Source: Amphibalanus amphitrite
Lineage: Eukaryota; Arthropoda; Thecostraca; Balanomorpha; Balanidae
Direction of reading: 5' to 3'
NCBI RefSeq assembly: GCF_019059575.1
Contig: NW_024883487.1
Coordinates: 19,610-83,609 of the forward strand
Length of the DNA: 64,000 bases
In this document: in pieces, positions 39,779-49,878 of the stretch
Layout: every line of letters begins with the position of its first letter
Position numbering within the stretch: the first letter of the stretch is position 1
Notes under the pieces: model-generated
Databases searched by the model: none
The model's input: the letters and a program-made list of their open reading frames with translations, nothing else
Told to the model about the DNA's origin: nothing
Translations under genes and position numbers: made by a program

Positions 39779-39955
39779 TGTTGTATCGTGAGCCTGGCTA
39801 CGCGTAGTTCAGTTAGCGACCGCCAGGTGGAAACCGGTCGCCGGTTGTGCGGCAGTCGGCCGCCGGCCCGCGCAGGGCGTGGATGTGTCCTGGTTGGCTG
39901 TGCGCCAAGTGGGCGCGCAATCGCAGACGTGGAATAAAGAACTCACATTATATCA
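39779..39955 (+). repeat. LTR element 2, 3' LTR
   Basis: 177 bp; lacks 5 nt (cgtgc) present in the 5' LTR near 29465. Confidence 0.92.
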
Positions 39956-41069
39956 GATATAACCTGAAGTACACTAAATTTTCTAGGTGCAAAACCTACC
40001 GCTAAAATCCGCGAGCCCTGTACCATGCACAAGGGCGCCGGGTGCAGTGTCTGTGTGTCCCTGACTGACCTGCAGCGGTGACGCTGTCACAGAAAGCACC
40101 TGTTCATTGCCCAACGGATCCAGCCCAGTTCCGGCCGGCCGAGTGCCCGCACGTACGCAGCCAGTGTTACGGTCTGTGTTCGATCTATGTTACGGTCTGT
40201 GTTCAATCTATTTTACGCCCTGTGTAACGACCTGCGTTACGGCTTGTGTTACGGTCTGTGTTACATACCCTGTTCTGGGCGGTCTCCACCTTGACCCTCT
40301 TAGCGTCCCAGAGTCGGTACTGGTAGACGTGCGCGTTCTCTGCCGAGACGTCCCACAGGTGAACGAGCAGGTTCTGTAGGCCGACCAGCGTCTCAGCTGG
40401 CACCTGAGAAGGTCAGGAGAGGGTAGGGGAGGTCAGTGGTGTACTGGTGTCTGACATAGACCAGCGGACAGGGGGAGGGGAGAGGGAGAGGAGTCTGGTG
40501 GCGCAGAAGGACCGTTCCGCGCTTGAAAGTGGACATATCTGAGGACCGTTCCGCGCGCGCTGACACTGCCTCTAGAACCGTTCTGCGAGCAGTCAGACAT
40601 GCAGACCGGATTGATGTTTTGAAACTTTGACATAATAAACTTTAATTAATTCGACAGAGGTACTCTAACCGCATGTGTTTTTTTTATATCGCGGACAAAA
40701 AAGTGGGGATTGTTAGGGTTAAGCAGGGAGTCACCAATGTTAGATCCCTCTCTGGGTCCTTTCATAGGTCACGGTCCTGACCCGAGATAGCTGAGCTGTG
40801 TCGCAGCCCTGACCTCAGGGCTCAGACAGCTGAGCTGTGCACGCCGTCGGCTCGGCCGTCAGTCGCCACAGCCGCTGACCCCAGTGTCCAAACAGCTCCA
40901 AACAATATCCGGCCCTGTACAGGGTGTCCACAAAAAGTGTACAGATTTAAAATGAAGATATTTCAGCATATAAGCACGCGCTCACGTCAAATGCAGGCTT
41001 AAATTGAAGCTTAGCTCGTGCAAATTTATTTGACATACAATTTGTTAGTGAGAGTCATGAGACAGTTAA

Positions 41070-43842
41070 AGGGACCCTCCCACCTTCAAAAAAGTTAATG
41101 AATTGGCATAAAAGTGATGTAGCGTGAATCACAAAGAGCGAAAATGAACATCTACCAAATTTTACCGGAAAATATTCACCCGTTTTCGAGATATAAGACT
41201 TTTATTTTTGTTTACTTTTTGGGAAATCCGCTGTTTCTATGACGTCACATAAAGGTTTTCTTTACGTCGGCATTTGGAAGCAATAGTTTGGTATCAAAGT
41301 GCGACAAATATTGCGCGAATGATGCGTTTATCTTATCAAGGTCAATATATGATGGCCAATAAAGGATTCCAGGACAATTCTTATGGCATTTCTTCGTATC
41401 GCAATTCTTCGTCTGCAAATCTTCGTCAGGGCATTTATTCGTACCTATCGCATTACTTTGTCTCGCACCAGGGTATATGAAAATCGGCTCGCATTTCTTC
41501 TTCAACGCAAATATATGCAAGAGTAAGCATTGAGTGACAAATAAATGCACCGACGAAGATTTGTAGACGAAGAAATGCGGACGAAAAATTGTGCTACGAA
41601 GAAAGGTCATGCGAGGATTCGTTCGGGTACCATGACATTTATGTGATTTCAAAGTCAAGGTTCACAGCTGATGTGCTAAATCAAGCCAAGAATCCAAACT
41701 ATCAAAAAACTATAAATATTTGTTTGTCTGTCACAGAGGTCTCAAGCAATATAAGGTTGACATATGTTGAATCAAAAATCTACTGCCACAACTCACATCT
41801 CCTGCCTTAGTTTATCATTGTTGTCTTAACTTGCTTTCAAGAGAAACAGAAGCCAGTATCTGATATCACTTCAGATGATTGTTTCAAGATCTGAGTTCAA
41901 ATGGAAATAAAAGCAAGATCAAGATGAAACAGGGATTATTGCTGTTAAAGTAGTTTGGCCATGATACAACAAGCACATAAATCATTACCCAAATCAAATA
42001 CTGGTTGGTTTGTCAAGATGTATGTTGTCTGTCGTCTGTCGAGCTGCTATGAACACTGAACGCTCTCACTCTTACTTTAAAGAGAGTAGTTTAAGTTGAA
42101 TGGTAGTGAGCTGTAATTAGACAAAGCAGCTATTCAGTGCTCACATCAAGCCAGGCTAGGAAATGGCATCAACTGTGGTGGGAGGAAGCAGGTTCGGCAG
42201 CCCTATGTTGTAAACTTCTGTTATGTCTTGTGTTTGATCAACTGATGTTTTCTGCTCTGTTTTGTGCAGTGGTAGTAGCAGGTAACTGCATGCTTGTCAA
42301 ATTATGTGAATAAACGAATTCATAACATTGCATTTTTCTCTCCGTGCAAGGAACAAGTAAGATGTTGTAGAAAATGTAATAGAGGGCTGCATTGCTGATT
42401 TTGCACTTTATCAGAGCTTTATTTAGAATTGCTTTCCTGAAAGCTACACACAGGCCACAGTGCTGAAATTCACAATGTCATAGCTTTTGGCAGAAAAAAG
42501 AAAAGACTTACCTAGGTAAAATTGGCTGAAAGTAAGGCAGAGCAGGTCTTGATGCGTATGCCCATCCGTGTGCTTGCCGAAGCCGAACTGACTGCAACAC
42601 ATTTAACTCTGACCCACCATGGTGGCTGGCATATCCTGAACTTTCACCACTCTAAACAAGACAACTTTCAGCCCTCAGCATTGTATTAAAACACTGTACA
42701 AAACACTCAAAATTTGTTTCAGTGCCATCCACGGACAACATCAGTCGCCATTCACCAGGCCAGTAAAAACAGAATAGATAATAGCTTCAAACCCATGTAG
42801 TCAGAGTTACTAGGTCTGCACCTCAAAACAAAATCCAGGTGACATTCACCACGCCAGTAAAAAACAGGTACTTAGGTAACGTAACAGCTTCAAATCTGGT
42901 AACATGTTGGTCGGACTTTACACTACCATATTTACATGGAATAATATGATACCAAACAATAGTGCAACCATTCTGGACAACAAAAGTGTATGATAAAATT
43001 AATTTAGAATACTCTGGCAGCATGATTTACGAGCACAGGCAGGTGTTACCTACCAGCCTTCTCAATGCTCGTAAAACCAACATTGTAGTTTTGATTTTAC
43101 CTTACATGATAACACACTTGGCTGCAATGGCACATTTAATTTAATACTGTGAAAAGACCAGTTATAACCACTTCACAAGCACAATTGCACCTCATGCCGA
43201 CATCCTTTTCCAAAGACAGTCAGCAGCGTCTTTCGTCAAAACTGGAAGATAAATCCCCTTTCAACTGTTAACATCAAAAATATTTCTTCATGGTGTGACT
43301 GTGATCTCCATATGGAAACCTTGCAGGAAAAGAATTAATGTCAATTGTCAGCTCTTCAAATTTCTTTGGACTTTAACTTGCGGTACCATATCCAGTTTGC
43401 TTTGATATTTTGTTTTTTATTCCATGTTGAAGTTGAACACCAAGCTCCAGATATAGCAGGCAGCTTGATCATCTTCGGCCTTGGTATAATATCAGTCCAA
43501 GTTCCAGTGGTGGGTATCTTCTAATATTCAAATTAAAATGAAAAGCAATAGGCTTTCTCAGCGCCGACGACGGATTTCACGTTGATAAAAAAGGGAGCTC
43601 AAGGTCAGCAAAACTCGGGTTCAAGGAATGGCGGGCGTTGAAATGACTGCTGACGTCATCAAAAAACCGCTAATGGTTAAGAGATAGGGACTAAGCTGGT
43701 CCCACCCTGTAAGTAAAGGGAAGAAATTTCTTGAACACCATAAAGCTGCGGGGGTTGCGACCAGGATAAATGGTGGTTTCTGAGCCTGGCCGCAAACTTG
43801 GCTATCTCAACTCAAAACTAATGTTAAGGTGGGATGGTCCCT
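41070..43842. mobile_element. TTAA-flanked T2/Kolobok-like element, non-coding
   Basis: 17-bp inverted ends agggaccctcccacctt (16/17) flanked by TTAA at 41066-41069 and 43843-43846. TTAA plus AGGGA-type ends fits the T2/Kolobok group. Its 2.77 kb shows no transposase-like ORF; it is AT-rich and holds a foldback at 41405-41574. Confidence 0.65.
41405..41574. repeat. Foldback with 35-bp arms
   Basis: 41405-41439 pairs with 41540-41574 at about 32 of 35 positions (ttcttcgtct...gcatttatt). It may be a small MITE inside the TTAA element. Confidence 0.65.
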
Positions 43843-43845
43843 TTA

Positions 43846-46800
43846 AGGCCGGAACACAGCACTCGCTTGCAAATCGCGTCGAACTCGCGTCAAGCGCGGA
43901 AATCGCTTCGTCCGCTGTGTTTTCACTTGCAATTCAGCTCACAACTCGCGTCGAAAACGCGTCCCGCTTGGAAAACGCTTTGCGCTCCCAACTCGCGGCT
44001 GAAACGCGTTGATTATTGATTACACTTGACCTTTGCACGTGACATCTTAGCATATCCATTCGTCTGTTTCATGACAAAATTTTATGCGGCGTTCTTTCGA
44101 TGATTTTTTTTTAGCTTTGGTATTTTAAATGACGTTCTCCTCGATCATTGATTAAAATCAGCACAGGTTAAATGTTACTTTCTTTTGTAGGAAATTCCTT
44201 AAAAACAGTTGACGCCATGCCACACAGGTAGTTCATCATGCCACATTGGAACTTAACTATAATTTGTTCATTCAATTTTAGTATTTTAGTCAGTATTTGT
44301 TTGCCACGTATCATGGTCACAATCGGTTGTTCAGAAGTTTCAAACGAATACAACACCGCTCTTGGAAATCTAAAAACTGTTATCGTTCAATCTAATCTAG
44401 CAATTCATTCAATCTAATAATCCAACGATTACCATCCGTAAGTAAACTACATGTTTCTCCTTTTGCGTTATGCAAATCACAGGATATACTTAACCCTCGC
44501 TCGCACATACCATTTTCCCATCCTAGAACGCACATGGGGGGGGGGTTGCCATCCCCCGCGCACATGGGGGGGGTTTGCCATCCCCCGGGAAGAGACAAAT
44601 CCAATGATACCCAGTTTTACCTTCTCAGGTCAGTCATTGACATTCCAGGTCAGGTCAAACTAAAAAATGTTGCTGTTTTGGGTCACCGTTGGATATCAAG
44701 TGCGCTGCTCATCATATAGGTACCGATGACGATGCCGTTTTGTGATGCCAAGCCAGCTAGAACCTCTTTGTCACACTGTCCGACCAGATTTTTGCTGCTG
44801 AGGTCATTTCAGGTCAAGTTAGGTCAAGGTTAATGATATGTGAATGATATGATGTGTTTCGCGATAGCAACCCCTCGGCCGGCGAGGGTTAATGCCTACA
44901 GAATAAAAAAAAATAACACGCGTACCGACGGGGGGCGGGTATCCACCCCCCCCCCCCCTGAGTATTTTCGCGAATAGCGGTAAAACCGCGGCGCGCGAAA
45001 TTTGGTACGACTATTCTCTCATCAATTTTACACATGGTGTGCAAGTTTGAACCTCCTAACTTTTAAGGTCAGGTCACCAGGTCACTTTGAATGACCCAAC
45101 CTCAAGTCACTTTTTTGCAACTTTGTCACCGTGCCAGAGCTACAGTAGATGTCGGAGGCATTTGAAAGTCGCAGGGTGTTATAAGGTCATTAGTAGCTAC
45201 AATTTGTTTATCTCGGAATTTTTATATCGATGACCTAAGGTCAGGTCAATTTCTCGACCTCCCCATTATAAGTCAACGGGGGAAAAATCAACTCCCTGTT
45301 TTTACCACTAAAACGGATGGGGTAATTTAGCCGCTTTTTTAGGAAGCGCTTTAGCTCGAAATTGGCGACATACTTCTGCACTCTCTCAAGGCTGGCAGGT
45401 GTAGCATTCATTTTACTTTCTTATACAGCAAGCTGAAAGTGATAGAACAACTACTTATGGCTGAATTTTGTCGTTCTACAAAGGTCTGCAAAGCGGCTAA
45501 ATTGCCCCGCGAGCAGGATTATTTGGCCGGTGGGGTAGAGCAATTTGGCCGATGTTAATTTGAGGCTTGGATTTTATGTTACGGGGAAGTTAGCTTCAGC
45601 GCCAGCAATGTGTCATGTGTGTCCTTTACGCATTTTTAGGCTGACTCGATGTCGGACTTATCTTCGAATGATTTTGACTCAGGTCTTATTTCAGCATTTT
45701 CCTGCACAACTGAAAATGCGCTTCCTTAGCATACACTGCTAAATCAAACATTTGAATTTTATTTGTGGTGAGAAAAACGTTAACTGTTTATTCTAGTAAG
45801 GAAATAATCGACTAATTTCAATCAAAAATTCTTAGCAATCAAAAAAACTACTCAACTCAGTCTCAAATCCTCACAACTCATAGGCCTCCGATGTCTGCAA
45901 ACGAGTTGTTAATAGTGTTTACCTATACTAGCTGGAGATGTGACTATCAGTTTGGTTTGAGCAGATCCCTAGCAACTTCGTCGTGCTGCTTTGCGCAGTG
46001 CCTTGATGAGCCCCTAGGAGACAGACTGTGCCGCAATGCAACCGCTAACGGCTATAAACCTAACCAGTAACCAGCTCGGTACGAGACGACGACCTTATCA
46101 TTACATAGGTGGCGGAACCGGAAACGGAGGGGGGCACCGTGCCCCCCCTTGATTTTGCCATTTTAACATTAGCCCTATAGGTGTTGCATGGAAAGAATGG
46201 GCAGTGCCCCCCCCCCCCTTAATTGAAGGTGTTTCGCCGCTACTGCTTATCAAGTCGGCCGCTCCAGCTTAGCGATCCTGAGAGCACCGTCAAAGCTGTT
46301 CCACTAGCACCGGCAAAATTACCCCGCATTGCCATTCTGAAGTTTTGTCTACAAAGTCGTTATGGTTTTACGGAAATACATGAAATTACTCTTGAAAACG
46401 CTGAACATCCTAAGCAATGGGACCACAATGTAAAAATTTGTCTACAGCCCGAAATCTACATGCCAGGCATATAATTTTTCGAACGGAAGTAAAAGTTACC
46501 ATTTTCTAATCAAATTTATGTTTTACTGATTTTGAAGAAAATTACGAAGGGGAGGTTTAAAAAAAAATCCACGGATTCCTCATTTTATGTTGACCGCAGT
46601 ACAAGATACGTGTTGAGACTTCTTTAAACATCGAAATATAAAAACTAAACAATTTAATACATTGTACGTATCAAATTGTCAATCATATGAATACCGATGT
46701 GCTGAAAGCAGGAGGCCACGCCGGTATTTAGTTAAAATTGCCGTAAGCCAAGGTGCTTTATTTGGTTTCCATGGTTACTGACGCTATTACGCTTGCATTT

Positions 46801-47036
46801 CGCGAGCAGAGAAGCTGAAAAGTTGAAACAGATTCAACTTTTCAGCTTGCAACCCGCGCCGGACTGATTTTGCTTGCGTTTCGCTCGCGTTTCGCTCGCG
46901 TTTTCCGAGCGGGATCCGGCGTGATTTCGCGGCGTAAAAGCGAGACGACCTGCGTGTTGGGAGCTGAAAATATGCCATGTATTGCAATGGGAGAAGCGAG
47001 ACGCGATTTGCAAGCTTAACAGCTGTGTTCCGGCCT
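43846..47036. mobile_element. TIR transposon, non-coding, TTA-flanked (PIF/Harbinger-like?)
   Basis: Inverted ends aggccggaacacagc, with further matching subterminal sequence (cttgcaaatcgcgtc). TTA lies at 43843-43845 and 47037-47039. A 3-bp TTA duplication fits PIF/Harbinger, but one extra TTA before the mariner sequence resumes makes this uncertain. The interior (43,900-46,950) has poly-C/poly-G tracts and no credible gene. Confidence 0.5.
44494..44888. mobile_element. Small piggyBac-like MITE
   Basis: 395 bp, ends ccctcgc/gcgaggg, directly flanked by TTAA at 44490-44493 and 44889-44892. TTAA plus CCC ends is the piggyBac pattern. No coding sequence. Confidence 0.5.
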
Positions 47037-47039
47037 TTA

Positions 47040-48122
47040 TTAAGTGAAGAGGAAAGGAAAATAATCGTGAAATTTTACCTTCAAACCGGTTCCCTGGTAT
47101 TGACTCAGAGGAAATTTAGGGCTCATTTCCCTACAATAAGAGAGAAACCGCCGGCAAACACAATAAAACGGCTTACTGAACATTTCTTGGCTCACGGAAC
47201 AGTCGGAAATCAAAACACTGGAAACAGCGGCCGCAAGATAACTGCCCGAACACCTTTGAAAATCGGACAAGTCATTCGGCGAGTTGAGGAAAAGCCTGGA
47301 GTGTCCGTGCGGCACCTTGCGCAACAAGTTGGACTCAGCCGCTGCTCCACGCATCGGATTCTTAGGAAGGACCTGAAGCTTAAGGCATACAGGTTATCAA
47401 CATCTCAAGAGCTTTCCAAGTCTGATTGCCTACAACGGTTGGAGTTTTGCCGTTGGTTTTTAGGAAAGTGCTCGTCTTGCCCCAGTTTCATCGGCAACAT
47501 TTGGTGGTCCGACGAGGCACACTTTTACCTTCACGGCTTACCTAATCGTCAAAACCACAGACACTGGGGCAAACACCCGCCAGAGAAGACTTTGGAAGTC
47601 CCATTACATTCTCCAAAAGTGACGGTCTGGTGCGCGCTTAGCGCCCAGGGCATAATCGGACCGATCTTCTTTGAAGACGGTGACGGAGAACCAGTGACGG
47701 TGACTTCAGACCGTTATCTGGCAGTGTTGAAGCGCTTTTGGCGGTCTCTCAACAGCAAGTGCGCGGACACCATTTGCCTGCAATGGTTCCAGCAGGACGG
47801 CGCTCCAGCGCACACGTCAAGAGCCACGCTGGCCTGGCTGACCGAGCGCCTGGGAAGCCGGCTGATCTCCAGGCGGGCCCCCCACAGCTGGCCACCCCAC
47901 TCACCCGACCTCACCCCCATGGATTTCTATCTATGGGGGTATCTGAAGGATGTCGTGTACGTGAAGACGCCGCACACGCTAGACGAGCTCAAAAAGGCCA
48001 TCAGAGGAGCCATACGCGGGATAACCAAAGAGACATGCGCCCGTGTAGCCCAGGATACCATGAGGCGCGCCACCACGTGCGCTGAGCGCAAAGGCTGTCA
48101 TTTTGAGCATCTAAAAAAATGA
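47040..48122 (+). pseudogene. Mariner transposase, first codons separated
   Basis: This encodes the catalytic protein of the mariner. An N-terminal helix-turn-helix region is EEERKIIVKFYLQTG...VSVRHLAQQVGLSRCSTHRIL. The catalytic acids lie in WWSDEAHF, WFQQDGAPAH and SPDLTPMDFYLWG. Counting to the last Asp (as in mariner APSD) gives DD41D. The original start seems to be ATG 41057, whose fourth codon TTA is where the nested elements entered; the coding frame resumes at 47040. The ATG at 46977 that opens the present ORF lies in the inverted end of the nested element, so about 21 N-terminal residues are foreign. The catalytic region itself has no stop. Confidence 0.87.
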
Positions 48123-49878
48123 GCGCATAGCTAGAGTATGGGAAACTGATTCGGTATGTGAATATAAAGACGTGCAAATGATATGTGAATAAATTTGCAA
48201 GCTTTGTGCTTTCCAGCGATATTTGTGTTTTTTACGTATGTTTTTAACTTACGGAGCTATTTACAAAACAAATATGTACACTTTTTGTGAGACACCCTGT
48301 ATAGCAGGATAAGCCATCAGAGGCGGGAGTGATCAATGGAGGGACGCGAAACACTAACGCCAAGGGGATGACAACTGCTGAGGAATAAAGAAACTACATG
48401 CAGGTACACTGGGAACACGTCATGCTGGAGTTGACGTGTTCCCAGCCCGTCCTGTACCATGCAGTCCGTTCCGGTGATCACTCCCGCAGGGCCGGATATT
48501 GTTGGGAGCTGTTTGGACACTGGCGTCAGCGGCTGTGGCGACTGACGGCCGAGCCGACGGCGTGCACAGATCAGCTGTCTGAGGTCAGGGCTGCGACACA
48601 GCTCAGCTATCTCGGGTCAGGACCGTGACCCCCTATGAAATGACCCAGAGAGGGATCTAACATCGGTGAGTCCCTGCTTAACCCTAACAATCCCTACTTT
48701 TTTCTCCGCGCTATAAAAAATCACATGCGAGTTATAAAAAACACATCCCTATCAACCAGTCCCAAACAGTGTACCAAATTTGAGCGCAATCGGCGTGGCA
48801 GTTCAGGGTTCAAGATATATGAGCAACCCAAAATCGCTACTGCAGCAGAATAACGAACACTCTTGGCCCTTCACGTCGCACGTGTCACGACGCTCACCAT
48901 GATACATCAGTTGTAGTCAATAACTCACCAAGATACATCAGTTGCAGTCAATAACGAGATGGAAGGGATAGGATTACGTGCAACAAAGAGTAACGCAGGT
49001 CAATCAGCCCAGCGGTTGCTGACTTACAAGCCTATTAAAAACGTTACAGGAATACGCTTCGCTAGCTCAAACGTAATAGAGTAGAATCATTACATATATG
49101 CAATTGCTACTATTTCCTGGTTTTCTTTATAGGCCAAGGCTTGGTAACTGATAACTCTGCTGCCCTGTAATGGGTCCGGCCCGCTGTGGCGAGTGAAGAC
49201 ACTCGCTCTGACTGACTGGACCGCCAGCCGAGACGCTGCTGACTCTGGTGGTGAATGGTGAGCGGAAGAGGAGAAAGTTTACGCCAAAGCTGAAGCAACT
49301 CTACATTGCTGTACAGCTAATACGCTTTTCACCTGGTGGCCAGTAGAGGAACTAACAGTTACTACAACTGACCGTCAGAAGCACCCAACACACACCGTGC
49401 CGCTCCCAGTAACATACCAGGATGTAGACCCCAGTCGGGCAGCGCTCCGGCGTCCGGCAGCCGCAGCTGGTCCAGCAGTGACAGCAGCCGGCCGGCGCTG
49501 CTCTCCGGCGCCGTCCGACAGGCGTTCACGGCCACCACCCTGACGGACAGACGTTACACGGTTAGCAGAGAGCCGACACTCGGTCAGCGGACAGTGGCGT
49601 TGGGTCACCGGATGGCAGAGCATCGCCGCAGCACACAGACCAGACAGGACTGTGCCGACAACGCAACCCCGTTGGAGTAACATGACCCTAATAAATGCAC
49701 CGAAAATGCTCTGGTCTGTCTCCATTACTTATAATAATAAAAAAATGAAAGAACAACTGAGATGAGGGAAAGGAGTGAGGCGTCTGTTAGGGTCCCCGTG
49801 CAATACGCCCGGTGCGGTGACTGACCTCTGCGCCGCTAGCTGGAGAGCTGGTTAACCCGGCTGACGACCTTCTGTACC

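Larger units (their letters stand above)
29393..39955 (+). mobile_element. LTR element 2: Gypsy-like gag-pro element lacking most of pol
   Basis: Ends TGTT...ATCA, with a 5-bp duplication gatat at 29388-29392 and 39956-39960. Layout: 5' LTR, primer site, a leader with a 23-bp VNTR (holding non-LTR element B), gag-pro ORF 36201-39149, ~630 bp of noncoding 3' region (39150-39778, no gene seen), a polypurine tract and the 3' LTR. RT, RNase H and integrase are absent, so it must depend on another element. Without element B and its target copy it is about 5.1 kb. Confidence 0.9.
29244..40003. mobile_element. 192-bp MITE-like repeat, unit S5, split by LTR element 2
   Basis: The left part is 29244-29392 and the right part 39956-40003; gatat is duplicated at the break. 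Confidence 0.72.
28575..40403 (-). pseudogene. Exon-like segments X3, X2, X1 of unit S5
   Basis: X3 is 28575-28696, X2 28993-29115 and X1 40269-40403. X2 and X1 are now separated by LTR element 2. Confidence 0.48.
23080..40431. repeat. Array unit S5 (short type a), split by two LTR retrotransposons
   Basis: It begins mid-arm at the deletion junction. Unit sequence is 23080-23243, 27594-29392 and 39961-40431. Gypsy-1 lies in the palindrome loop and LTR element 2 in the MITE. Removing both gives a short-type unit lacking its first few hundred bases. Confidence 0.85.
40920..48299 (+). mobile_element. Tc1/mariner-type transposon enlarged by nested insertions
   Basis: TA duplications are at 40918-40919 and 48300-48301. 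Inverted ends of about 24-25 bp (cagggtgtcc-acaaaaagtg on the left, one base longer on the right). The native element is about 1.4 kb (40920-41065 and 47040-48299). The remaining 6 kb is two adjacent foreign elements. The 3' end has AATAAA near 48188. Confidence 0.9.
40674..48724. repeat. Palindrome of unit S6, interrupted by the mariner
   Basis: The left arm is 40674-40919 plus 48302-48335; the right arm is 48489-48724. The mariner used the TA in ggccctgtatagc inside the left arm. Confidence 0.75.

Noticed and set aside
41200..46700. Host gene inside the nested elements
   Set aside because: Only short ORFs without protein-like composition or paired splice sites are seen.
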